Assembly: GCA_964425575.1 (NCBI GenBank)
Contig: CAYRMN010000016.1
Span: 1-29,226 of the forward strand
Direction of reading: 5' to 3'
Length of the DNA: 29,226 nt
Source: CAYRMN01 sp964425575
GTDB taxonomy: Bacteria > Patescibacteriota > Patescibacteriia > 2-12-FULL-60-25
Shown here: piece after piece, positions 1-7,611 of the stretch
Layout of the letters: each line of letters starts with the position of its first letter
How positions within the stretch are numbered: position 1 is the first letter of the stretch
Program-made: the position numbers and the translations under genes
The notes under the pieces: model-generated
Databases searched by the model: none
The model's input: the letters and a program-made list of their open reading frames with translations, nothing else
Told to the model about the DNA's origin: nothing

Positions 1-65
1 CCGCCCCCAAAATCTTTTTTGGTACTTTTGCGATTTGGCAAAAAGTACACCCCTGGGCGACAGAC
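1..65. repeat. Dispersed palindromic repeat, family A, copy 1
   Basis: The first 65 bases match a second copy at about 21926-21985. The core is a hairpin: GTACTTTTGC (22-31), loop GATTTG (32-37), GCAAAAAGTAC (38-48). It lies just past the leuS stop codon. No T-run follows the stem on either strand, so an intrinsic terminator is unlikely. The element may continue beyond the window edge. Confidence 0.75.
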
Positions 66-71
66 AAAAAA

Positions 72-2732
72 TCAAACCGAAATACTCACCAACTTCCCCT
101 TCACATACAAGATTTTTTCCGGCTTTTTCCCTTCAAGCAATCCTTTTATCTTTTCCGATGACAACGCTTTTCCTTTTGCCTCTTCTTCAGTGATCGAGGC
201 ATCCACCATTATTTTATCTCGCACTTTTCCATTGACTTGAATCACCATTTCGAAGGTTGAAGCTTCAAGCTTCGATGGATCAAACGCTGGCCACATCGCG
301 TGGTGCACGGAATCGGTATGACCCAACACATCATGCCATAATTCTTCGGCCATGTGTGGCGCATATGATGCGAGTAATTTTACGACAATCTCTCCCGTTG
401 CCTTTGAAAAGCGATTTCCTGCTGCAACATGCTCAGACAATCCATTTATGAGAATCATCAGTGCTGACACACCTGTGTTAAAACTCATGGTCTCAATATC
501 ATCCCCTACTTTTTTGATGGTGCGATGCAGCAACGTTTCCAATTCATTTGGTAGGGGCGCATGCTTGCCATCACCCTCCGTCATTCCCGATACAAACACA
601 CGCCACGTTTTCTCCAAAAATCGCTTCACACCTTCGATGCCATTTGTGTCCCATGGTGCATCCGCATCAAACGGTCCGATAAACATTTCATAGGTGCGGA
701 ACACATCTGATCCATATGTTTCAATCACCTCATCCGGATTGACCACGTTGCCTTTTGACTTGGACATCTTCACGCCGCCTTCACCTAAGATCATGGCATG
801 CGACCGACGACGAGCGTATGGCTCGCTTCCGCATTCTGCTGGGATATGACCGAGGTCCCACAAAAACTTGTACCAAAAACGTGAATACAAAAGGTGCAAG
901 GTCGTATGTTCCATGCCGCCGTTATATAAATCGACTGGCATCCAGAACTTCAACTTCTCGGGTGAGGCAAATGCTTCATCGTTATGCGGATCGCAATAAC
1001 GCAAAAAGTACCACGATGATCCAGCCCAATTCGGCATTGTATCTGTCTCACGCACCGCTGGACCACCACAATGCGGACACTTCACACTCACCCACGATTC
1101 AATTGCCGCAAGCGGAGACTCGCCTGTATCTGTCGGCAAATAAGCCTCAACTTCTGGCAGAGTTACAGGCAATTCCGCCTCTGGTACTGGAACATATCCG
1201 CATGATTCACAATGAATAATCGGAATTGGCTCTCCCCAATAGCGCTGACGAGAGAAAACCCAATCGCGCAACTTATAATTCACCGTGCGCTGACCTTTAT
1301 TGTTTGCTTCCAGCCACTCAATCATTTTTTGCGTGGCCTGCTTGGTAGATAAGCCGTCTAAAAATCCTGAATTACAAGCAGATCCATCCGCTGTCCAGAT
1401 ATCCGTCTTCACGCGCAGGGCGCTCACTGTCCCAGAAGCCCAATCACTCACACTATTAAAGGTAATATCGAGTGCAGGAGGTGCGACAACCTGCATGATT
1501 GGCAATTCAAACTTCTCTGCAAATGCAAAGTCTCGCTCGTCATGGGCGGGAACAGCCATGATCGCTCCCGTGCCATACGTCGCGAGGACGTAGTCAGCGA
1601 GATAAACCGGAATACGTTCGTTATTCACTGGATTCACGGCCCACACCCCCTCAAGCTTTACCCCGGTCTTCTCTTTATTCTCCTGACGCTCTAGATCGCT
1701 CTTCCGTCGCGTAGCATCACGATAAGCTTGGATAGCTTCAACATTTTTTACCGCACCCTCAACGATCCAGTCATCGACGAGTGGATGCTCTGGTGCCATG
1801 ACGAGATAGGTTGCACCAAAGAGTGTATCAGGACGAGTGGTGAACACGCGGACGACGGATTCGCCAGAAACCCCTCTTACTCCCCTTATCAGGGGAGGAT
1901 CGGATTCAATGACAAAATCGACTGAAGCGCCTTCAGACTTTCCGATCCAATTGATTTGCTGGGCTTTGATACGATCTAAATAATCAACTGTCTCTAAATC
2001 TTGAATCAATCGTTCAGCATAGGCCGTAATACGAATCATCCACTGGGCTTTCTCGCGTTTCTCAACCGGTCCGCCACAACGCTCACACACTCCGCCTTGC
2101 GCTTCTTCGTTAGCCAATCCAATCTTGCAGGCGGGGCACCAGTTAATTGTAGCGGTCGTCTTAAACGCCATGCGTTTTTCATCTTGATAGGCCGCAATTA
2201 CCTTTGGGCCCTGAGCTGAAATTGCAGCCGGTATTTCCAAGTCCTCAATCGGTCGTGCTTTGTTTAACGTTTCATCGTAAAACGAAGTATAGAATTTCAA
2301 AAACATCCACTGCGTCCACTTATAGTATTTCGGATCAGTCGTATTCACTTCACGCTCCCAATCAAATCCAGTTCCAAGAGACTTTATCTGCCTCGTAAAA
2401 TTCGCCACGTTCTTTGTTGTGGCATCCGCTGGTTTGATCTTGTGCTTAATCGCAAAATTTTCCGTTGGCAATCCAAATGCATCCCAACCAATAGGATAAA
2501 GTACATTTTTCCCCTCCATACGACGCTTCCGCGTCATGATATCAATCGCAATATAGGAACGCGGATGACCAACGTGCAGCCCTTCGCCAGACGGATAGGG
2601 GAATTCAATCAATCCGTAAAATTTGTTCTGTTTTTCAGAAGGCAGGCCATCTTTGGCTCGATATGTGCCTTCTTTTTCCCAAATATCTTGCCACTTTTTT
2701 TCAATGCCGTGGACGTGATAATCATGTGCCAT
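72..2732 (-). CDS. leuS: Leucyl-tRNA synthetase
   Basis: Class I aminoacyl-tRNA synthetase that charges tRNA-Leu in the cytoplasm, 886 residues. The HIGH-type motif is HVGH (residues 53-56) after a PYPSGEGL segment, and the KMSKS loop is intact near residues 655-659. Two Cys-pair zinc-type knuckles (CPAC/CERCG and CESCG) and the CP1 editing-domain motif TTRPDTLFGA are present. I chose the start MAHDYHVHGIEKKWQ at 2732 because a frame extending to 2804 adds only hydrophobic residues translated from a flanking repeat. A dispersed palindrome is inserted in frame at about residues 278-288 (PPLIRGVRGV), at the entrance to the editing domain. The upstream neighbour is divergent. No clear Shine-Dalgarno site precedes the start. 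Confidence 0.97.
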   Translation of the reverse strand: MAHDYHVHGIEKKWQDIWEKEGTYRAKDGLPSEKQNKFYGLIEFPYPSGEGLHVGHPRSYIAIDIMTRKRRMEGKNVLYPIGWDAFGLPTENFAIKHKIKPADATTKNVANFTRQIKSLGTGFDWEREVNTTDPKYYKWTQWMFLKFYTSFYDETLNKARPIEDLEIPAAISAQGPKVIAAYQDEKRMAFKTTATINWCPACKIGLANEEAQGGVCERCGGPVEKREKAQWMIRITAYAERLIQDLETVDYLDRIKAQQINWIGKSEGASVDFVIESDPPLIRGVRGVSGESVVRVFTTRPDTLFGATYLVMAPEHPLVDDWIVEGAVKNVEAIQAYRDATRRKSDLERQENKEKTGVKLEGVWAVNPVNNERIPVYLADYVLATYGTGAIMAVPAHDERDFAFAEKFELPIMQVVAPPALDITFNSVSDWASGTVSALRVKTDIWTADGSACNSGFLDGLSTKQATQKMIEWLEANNKGQRTVNYKLRDWVFSRQRYWGEPIPIIHCESCGYVPVPEAELPVTLPEVEAYLPTDTGESPLAAIESWVSVKCPHCGGPAVRETDTMPNWAGSSWYFLRYCDPHNDEAFASPEKLKFWMPVDLYNGGMEHTTLHLLYSRFWYKFLWDLGHIPAECGSEPYARRRSHAMILGEGGVKMSKSKGNVVNPDEVIETYGSDVFRTYEMFIGPFDADAPWDTNGIEGVKRFLEKTWRVFVSGMTEGDGKHAPLPNELETLLHRTIKKVGDDIETMSFNTGVSALMILINGLSEHVAAGNRFSKATGEIVVKLLASYAPHMAEELWHDVLGHTDSVHHAMWPAFDPSKLEASTFEMVIQVNGKVRDKIMVDASITEEEAKGKALSSEKIKGLLEGKKPEKILYVKGKLVSISV
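1871..1900. repeat. Palindromic repeat, family B, inside leuS
   Basis: Thirty bases with a hairpin CTCCCCT (1880-1886), loop TATC, AGGGGAG (1891-1897). The flanks match a second copy at 21994-22060. It is read in frame in leuS as roughly DPPLIRGVRGV, between EGASVDFVIES and VVRVFTTRPDT, where related synthetases have a short loop. Confidence 0.8.
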
Positions 2733-2785
2733 AGTGATCTTTAGACTAACAATAATCATCAAAAGGGACAAGAACAAAGATCCCA

Positions 2786-2865
2786 GTAGGGGCGTATGCC
2801 ACACGCTCTCCGACCAAATCTATCCGAATCCATCAAACCGATGGGCGCATGGCATGCGCTCCTAC
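2786..2865. repeat. REP/BIME-like paired hairpin, family C
   Basis: Two hairpins face each other: GTAGGGGCGTATGCCACACG (from 2786) and GGGCGCATGGCATGCG (from 2843) followed by TCCTAC. The outer feet read GTAG and CTAC. It occupies the divergent intergenic region between leuS and the next gene, and it explains the spurious N-terminal extensions of both frames (WHTPL, AHGMRS). Confidence 0.8.
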
Positions 2866-2904
2866 GATAAAAAAAGATGCATATGCTATCCTATAGCCCA
2901 TCTC

Positions 2905-3963
2905 ATGCAGCAATCTCTTCCAAGCAGAATCTTGGTATTTCTCATGCTTCTGATCGGAAGCATCGCTCTCTTTATCGTTTTTATTCAACGATCCCTTCCC
3001 ATCTTTCCAGCTCCCCCTATCTCCTCTCCCACAGACCATCCCTCCTTTTCTCCACCTGCTCCAGGCGTTGTTCCACAACCCAGTCCATTTTCTCAGGAAA
3101 AACTGACGGAACATCTCACCGAACTCGTCCGCTCACAGGGAGTTGAAGCAGCCATGAAAGAACTTAAACGACTCACAGATAATCCAAAAATATCTGCTGT
3201 TTGCCATTCATTGGTTCACGAAATCGGACATGCAGCCTATGAGTACTATCAGGATGTCACCACATCCCTAAAATATCAGGATGATTTCTGCGGGTCAGGA
3301 TACATCCATGGCGTCATTGAAGAACGGCTTGGACATTCCAAAAATGCCCTGCAAGAAATGCGATCTATTTGCACTCCTAAAAATGGAGCATGTCTTCACG
3401 GAATCGGTCACGGCCTCATGTATTTTACGGATAATGATGTTCCAAGCTCCCTACAGCAGTGCGATAGCTTTGCCACAGAATACCAACATCGACGCTGTGC
3501 GGAGGGTGTCTTCATGGAAAACTTTACGAGTGATACATCAATCCATCCTTCTTTATTTCTCGATGTACACGATCCCCTTTCATTGTGTCGAACGGAAAAA
3601 CGCCACAAAGAGCAGTGCTACTTTTACGCGCCGCGTTTTTTCATTCGACCCGGTCTCACATTTCCCGCTCCTGCGATTTCTGTATGCGATCCCGCTGAAC
3701 CAACGTTTCGCAGCCTATGTCTAAACGGTGTCGGTAGCGCAGTCATGAAAATTCATATTCACGATCCTGTCACAGCCGAGGAGCTGTGTCGCAATCAGAC
3801 AGGAACGTACGACCCCTCCTGTATTCAAGGCATGGCTAGCTATTACCTAGTCCATTTCAACTCTCTAAAAAAAGGCCGCACGCTCTGTGCCCTGCTTCAG
3901 CAAGGCAACCAAATCATTTGCACTGAAGCAGTTGAGGCGAGAAGCTTTGAATTTGGGGACTAG
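2905..3963 (+). CDS. Membrane-anchored Cys-pair repeat protein, unknown function
   Basis: 352 residues with an N-terminal membrane segment at about 8-28 and a Pro/Ser-rich linker (31-62), so the body is probably outside the cell. I count 14 cysteines. One series falls at 129, 163, 198, 238, 272, 306 and 339 (steps 34, 35, 40, 34, 34, 33), mostly in a C-x-x-G context (CGSGYIHG, CLHGIGHG, CAEGVFME, CLNGVGSA, CIQGMASY). A partner series falls at 156, 186, 228, 261, 295 and 328. This suggests an alpha-helical solenoid of about 34-residue repeats clamped by disulfides. HEIGH at 105-109 fits the HExxH zinc-protease pattern but could simply be a divergent repeat unit. I do not recognise the family by name. 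The start MQQSLPSR was chosen because upstream codons come from a repeat. Confidence 0.85.
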   Translation: MQQSLPSRILVFLMLLIGSIALFIVFIQRSLPIFPAPPISSPTDHPSFSPPAPGVVPQPSPFSQEKLTEHLTELVRSQGVEAAMKELKRLTDNPKISAVCHSLVHEIGHAAYEYYQDVTTSLKYQDDFCGSGYIHGVIEERLGHSKNALQEMRSICTPKNGACLHGIGHGLMYFTDNDVPSSLQQCDSFATEYQHRRCAEGVFMENFTSDTSIHPSLFLDVHDPLSLCRTEKRHKEQCYFYAPRFFIRPGLTFPAPAISVCDPAEPTFRSLCLNGVGSAVMKIHIHDPVTAEELCRNQTGTYDPSCIQGMASYYLVHFNSLKKGRTLCALLQQGNQIICTEAVEARSFEFGD

Positions 3964-4004
3964 CAGTTTATGCGATCCACAAACCAATCATTCACAGATT
4001 CTTC

Positions 4005-4559
4005 TTACGGGGCGCACAAGCCGTGCGCCCCTACGTCTGAATGATGTTCGTCCATTTCCCATTTAATGGGATTCTCAATGATGTATCGTCTTATATCATC
4101 TAATTCTCGTTCTGATCGTATCACTCGTTCATAATAATTCCGTTGCCATACGTTTGTATGTTCTGGAGCCATTGCTCTTATGCGATAGGTAACCGTAGCT
4201 TTGAATTGTGCCATGCACGATGATAGTGACCTTGGTTTTCGCTGTAGGGGCGCACGGCTTGTGCGCCCTATACCAACAGATGTAGCCGCTTCATTGATCC
4301 AACGTATTCCATGCACATGATTCGGCATAACGACGAATTTATCCAAAGTTATTTCCGGTCTGATAAGAGGTACTCTGTACCATTCTTCTTCAAGAGTTTT
4401 CCCAAAAGAATTCAGTAAAACCTCCTCATTTTGAATTTCTCCAAAAATACACCCTTTCTGAAACGAACATATCGTCACAAAATAGGCCCCTTCTATGGAA
4501 TAGTCATAGTTTGGTAGTCGAATAGATCTCCTATGGTGAACATCTGGATTGAAAGGCAT
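4005..4559 (-). CDS. REP-associated tyrosine transposase (RAYT), Y1_Tnp family
   Basis: About 184 residues. Single-strand HUH-type transposase of the IS200-like RAYT group. It shows the typical start NPDVHHRRSIRLP, the AYFVTICS strand, the metal-binding segment MPNHVHGI, and the tyrosine region WQRNYYERVIRSERELDDIRRYI ending in NPIKW (shown here in parts: WQRNYYE, IRRYI). A family C hairpin is translated inside it (IGRTSRAPLQR) just before KPRSLSS. A second hairpin encodes the C-terminal VGAHGLCAP and the stop. The start was placed by alignment with the second RAYT in the window. Catalytic motifs look intact, but the repeat insertion and tail make activity uncertain. Confidence 0.9.
   Translation of the reverse strand: MPFNPDVHHRRSIRLPNYDYSIEGAYFVTICSFQKGCIFGEIQNEEVLLNSFGKTLEEEWYRVPLIRPEITLDKFVVMPNHVHGIRWINEAATSVGIGRTSRAPLQRKPRSLSSCMAQFKATVTYRIRAMAPEHTNVWQRNYYERVIRSERELDDIRRYIIENPIKWEMDEHHSDVGAHGLCAP
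4009..4033. repeat. REP-like hairpin at the 3' end of RAYT1
   Basis: GGGCGCAC-AAGCC-GTGCGCCC hairpin followed by CTAC, so the foot on the minus strand is GTAG. Read in frame it supplies the last residues of the transposase; the stop codon lies at 4005-4007, immediately beyond the stem. Confidence 0.8.
4244..4270. repeat. REP-like hairpin inside the RAYT1 coding region
   Basis: GTAG foot followed by GGGCGCACGGCTTGTGCGCCC. It is translated in frame within the transposase, between the HUH segment and the PRSLSS segment. Confidence 0.8.
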
Positions 4560-4577
4560 ACATCTACCGCTGCCATA
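4557..4577 (-). promoter_or_regulatory. Conserved RAYT 5' motif
   Basis: On the minus strand GGCAGCGGTAGATGTATG overlaps the transposase start codon. The second RAYT has GGCAGCGGTGGATATATG at the same place (25993-26010), and an inverted copy lies at 26097-26115. It may be an element end or recognition site. Confidence 0.5.
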
Positions 4578-4590
4578 CATAGAGATGACA

Positions 4591-4629
4591 GTCAACCCTG
4601 TTGACCTTTTTATTCTATTCTGCTACTTT
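4591..4629 (+). promoter_or_regulatory. Promoter and candidate operator of the abrB-macAB operon
   Basis: TTGACC (4601-4606), a 17-base spacer and TACTTT (4624-4629), 18 bases before the first start codon. A perfect inverted repeat GTCAAC-CCT-GTTGAC (4591-4605) overlaps the -35 box and could bind the AbrB-like product of the first gene, which would give autoregulation. Confidence 0.55.
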
Positions 4630-4647
4630 CATACTAATCATATTTAT

Positions 4648-4911
4648 ATGAAAAAGAATACGAAAAAATGTTCTACGGGATTCTGTCCTCCGGAATTTCG
4701 AGGGACAACCGTGGTTGGTGAGCGCGGCCAAATCGTGATCCCAAAAGAATTACGAGATGAATTGAAACTCAAAGCAGGTACAAGGCTCGTGGTCTTGAAG
4801 CATGGACCGGAAGATGCCATCATCCTGTTCCCCGCCGAACACCTACAAGAACTTATGCAGGAATTGACCTCGAAATTTGCGAATATTCAAAAAAAGATAG
4901 AAACACCCTAA
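4648..4911 (+). CDS. AbrB/MazE/SpoVT-type DNA-binding regulator
   Basis: 87 residues. The swapped-hairpin core is clear: TTVVGERGQIVIPKELR, then LKAGTRLVVL, followed by a short helical tail. Family members bind DNA as dimers or tetramers and act as transition-state regulators or antitoxins. No toxin gene follows; the next gene begins 7 bases downstream and encodes a MacA-like adaptor, so a local transcriptional regulator of the efflux operon is the best reading. The start MKKNTKKC was chosen because the frame upstream runs through the promoter. An N-terminal CSTGFC segment with two cysteines precedes the fold and is unusual. Confidence 0.85.
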   Translation: MKKNTKKCSTGFCPPEFRGTTVVGERGQIVIPKELRDELKLKAGTRLVVLKHGPEDAIILFPAEHLQELMQELTSKFANIQKKIETP

Positions 4912-4918
4912 ACATATT

Positions 4919-6769
4919 ATGACCATCCCAAAACTCCTTCGCAGAAAAACATTTTACATCGGACTGGTAGCCATTCTCATTATTGGTGGGGCGATCGTGC
5001 GTGCCCGCAGCAAGGGAACAGCGATTACCTATGAAACTGCCACCGCTGAACGTCGTGACCTTGTCCAAACCGTTGAGGCAACGGGTGAGATGAAACCCGC
5101 TGATCGGATTGATCTCTCCTTCAAAAACAGCGGGACGGTTCGAGCCATGAACGTCAAAATCGGCGATAAAGTGACCGCTGGTCAACTATTGGCTGAACTC
5201 AAAAATGACACTCTGGTATTTGCATTGCGTAACGCCCAAGCGTCTTTGGCCATCGCCGCAGCGAATTTGAATGCCCGACTGGCAGGAGAAACGCCACAGT
5301 CCATCCACGTCGCAGAAACGCAGGTCCAGCAAGCACAGGCCGCCTATGACAAGGCAGTCAGCGATCTCGAAGGAGCCAAACGTACTACTGAAAATTCCAT
5401 CGCTGTATCTGAATTAGCGGTTCAAACGGCCAAAAATAATTTAGATAATCAGGATGCGATTGCCTCACAAACCGTACAAAACTCATACGATTCAGCTCGC
5501 ACAACCCTCGCCACAGCCCTCGGCCCTCTACAGAGCAGCTTAACGGATGGCGACCAGATCATTGGCGTAGACAACACAACCGCCAACTCGAGCTACGCAA
5601 GCAATTTAGGCATTCTTGATTCTTCTACCGTGTTCCAGGCAAAAAATGCCTATTTGGTGGCAAAAACCTCAAAACAAAAGGCTGATCAAGCAGTTAATAT
5701 GCTCACGCTTTCTTCATCAAAAGATACGATTGTGGCCGCAGGAGATGCGCTGCTTGCTGCCGTGACGGATGCGCAAACCTATCTATCAGAAGTACAAAAA
5801 GTGCTCGGCGCAACCTTGCCTGCACCGGGCCTGACGGCTGCGGATCTCACAGCTAAAAAATCAGCCATTGATGCAGATCGATCATCGTTATCAAGCCAAC
5901 GCTCTGCCGTACTTGCCGCTCTGCAGGGTGTCAAAAATAGTGAACTCACACGCACACAAACAATCGCTGGCTTGAAAGATGCCCATTCAACGGCCCAAAC
6001 CAATCTACAAAGTGTAAAGGCCGACGCAACCACAAAAGTGCGTTCAGCTGAAACCGTTGTCGCTAGCCAAAAAGCAGCTCTTGACGGAGCAAAAGCCTCA
6101 TTGGATCTAAAAAAAGCAGGGCCTCGGGCCGTAGACGTTGCCAGTTTACGCGCCTCAGTACAGCAAGCGCAGGTGAGTGTCAGCAAAGCTCAGAGTGATC
6201 TACAGGATATTCAAATCACAGCCCCAGTTGATGGCACAATTGCCGATATTCTCCCGAGCTTGGGCGAACAGATGGCGCCCAATGTGACTGCAATTAAAAT
6301 GGTCGGCATTGGCAGTTATGATATCGAGGCACAGATTCCAGAAGCAGATATTGCCAAAATTCACGTGGGACAATCAGCCTCAGTCACACTGGACTCATTT
6401 GGTGACGAAGTAAAGTTCAACGGAACCGTGACAGCTGAAGAACCTGATCAAACAAAAATTCAAGATGCCGTTTACTACAAAATACGTGTTCAAATCGACC
6501 CAGCTGGACATGATGTTAAACCGGGCATGACGGCCAATGTCACCATTACGACAGATGAACAGAAAAATGTGATCGTGATTCCACTACGGGCTATCCGAAC
6601 AGATGACGCCGGGGTCAAGCATATTCGTATTCTCAACGCTGGCGTACCCCGGGACCAGATCGTTGAAATCGGTCTAAAAGGCGACGAAGGTCGCGTCGAA
6701 ATCACCAAAGGTGTGAGTGAAGGCGAGCAAATCATCGTCAGTGACACCAGCAACACAACCAAACCATGA
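4919..6769 (+). CDS. MacA-like periplasmic adaptor (HlyD/RND family)
   Basis: 616 residues. One membrane anchor at about 12-28, a first lipoyl half near 55-85, a very long coiled-coil region (about 85-430), a second lipoyl half (ITAPVDGTIADILPSLG near 430) and beta-barrel domains ending in KPGMTANVTITTDEQ and a VIPLRAI strand. MacA-type proteins are usually about 370-400 residues, so the helical hairpin is greatly expanded, with internal Ala/Ser/Thr-rich segments. It works with MacB-type ABC transporters to export substrates such as peptides or lipids. Its TGA stop overlaps the ATG of the ATPase gene. In a CPR cell, probably without a TolC partner, the extended hairpin may reach across the envelope by itself (inference). 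Confidence 0.9.
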   Translation: MTIPKLLRRKTFYIGLVAILIIGGAIVRARSKGTAITYETATAERRDLVQTVEATGEMKPADRIDLSFKNSGTVRAMNVKIGDKVTAGQLLAELKNDTLVFALRNAQASLAIAAANLNARLAGETPQSIHVAETQVQQAQAAYDKAVSDLEGAKRTTENSIAVSELAVQTAKNNLDNQDAIASQTVQNSYDSARTTLATALGPLQSSLTDGDQIIGVDNTTANSSYASNLGILDSSTVFQAKNAYLVAKTSKQKADQAVNMLTLSSSKDTIVAAGDALLAAVTDAQTYLSEVQKVLGATLPAPGLTAADLTAKKSAIDADRSSLSSQRSAVLAALQGVKNSELTRTQTIAGLKDAHSTAQTNLQSVKADATTKVRSAETVVASQKAALDGAKASLDLKKAGPRAVDVASLRASVQQAQVSVSKAQSDLQDIQITAPVDGTIADILPSLGEQMAPNVTAIKMVGIGSYDIEAQIPEADIAKIHVGQSASVTLDSFGDEVKFNGTVTAEEPDQTKIQDAVYYKIRVQIDPAGHDVKPGMTANVTITTDEQKNVIVIPLRAIRTDDAGVKHIRILNAGVPRDQIVEIGLKGDEGRVEITKGVSEGEQIIVSDTSNTTKP

Positions 6770-7498
6770 ACAACGTTATCGAGATCATCGATCTCAAAAA
6801 AAATTACGAAAATGANNNNNNNNNNTGTCTCAACCCCCGTCTTACATGGCGTGAGCTTCACCATTCCACGCGGCCAATTCGTGGCAGTCATGGGTCCTTC
6901 TGGATCGGGGAAATCTACGCTCATGCACATTATGGGGTTTCTCGATTCACTGTCTTCTGGGAAATATGTGTTTGACGGACGAGATGTCTCAACCTTGGAT
7001 GAAGACGAGTTAGCCCGTGTTCGCGGTGAGAAAGTTGGATTCATTTTTCAGGCATTCAACCTTTTACCAAAAACTAGCGTCTTGGAAAACGTAAAGCTTC
7101 CACTTCTCTACTCTGATATCCCCTACAGTCAACGGGATGCGATGGCTAAAGAAGCTATTGAAGCCGTCGGCCTCACGCATCGACTGAATAATCTCTCAAG
7201 CCAGCTTTCAGGTGGAGAACGCCAGCGCGTTGCCATTGCACGCGCACTTATTCGCAAACCCTCCGTGATTTTTGCCGATGAACCGACAGGGAACTTAGAT
7301 TCAAAATCCGGCATGCAGGTCATGCGCCTCCTTCAAAATCTCAATACACAGCTCGGTCACACAATCGTGCTCGTGACGCATGAAACATACACCTCTGAAC
7401 ATGCAGAACGCATCCTGCGTATTCGAGATGGTTTGATTCAATCCGATGAGATGGTGAAACAACGTCGCATGGCTGATAATGGAGAGATGCTGAAATGA
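6766..7498 (+). CDS. MacB-type ABC transporter ATPase (interrupted by an N gap)
   Basis: ATP-binding subunit of a MacB/LolD-like exporter. Visible motifs: Walker A GPSGSGKS, Q-loop FIFQAFNLLP, signature LSGGERQRVAIARAL, Walker B VIFADEPTG with the LolD-like NLDS, and the switch region VTHE. The start at 6766 overlaps the previous stop (ATGA) and gives MNNVIEIIDLKKNYEN, as expected for the family. Ten N at 6816-6825 put the two halves in different frames. The flanking codons fit if the true gap is a multiple of three, so the gene is probably intact and the gap length is wrong. Unlike classical MacB, the ATPase is separate from the permease. Confidence 0.9.
6816..6825. other. Assembly gap (10 N)
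   Basis: Undetermined bases inside the ATPase gene. The upstream part reads in the frame of 6766 and ends N-(D/E); the downstream part resumes VSTPVLHG in another frame. A gap of 3, 6, 9 or 12 bases would restore one frame. Confidence 0.98.
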
Positions 7499-7508
7499 AC
7501 AAGGTCTT

Positions 7509-7603
7509 GTCGTCCTGAACGAAGCGGAGCGAAGTTGAAGGACCTATAAGGAAATTTTTCTTAATAGATCCCTCGACTGCGCATTCGCTTCGCTCGGGAC
7601 GAC
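7509..7603. repeat. Dispersed palindromic repeat, family D, copy 1
   Basis: 95 bases bounded by GTCGTCCTGAACGAAGCG and CTTCGCTCGGGACGAC, imperfect inverted ends. The reverse complement matches 21447-21541, also 95 bases. It fills the space between the ATPase gene and the first permease gene, ending 8 bases before the permease start. This repeat type is widely seen in bacterial genomes, where it translates as segments like PSTSLRFVQDD. Confidence 0.8.
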
Positions 7604-7611
7604 AAAAAAGT

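Noticed and set aside
22..48. Intrinsic terminator for leuS
   Set aside because: The hairpin has no following T-run on the minus strand and belongs to a dispersed repeat family.
2733..2804. N-terminal extension of leuS
   Set aside because: It is hydrophobic text partly translated from the REP-like repeat at 2786; the family start is MAHDYHVHGIEKK.
3217..3231. HExxH zinc-protease motif in the Cys-repeat protein
   Set aside because: HEIGH matches the pattern but also resembles the HGIGHG repeat text later in the protein, and no third ligand region was recognised.
4648..4911. Antitoxin of a toxin-antitoxin pair
   Set aside because: The AbrB/MazE-like fold allows it, but the next gene encodes a transporter adaptor and no toxin gene is present.
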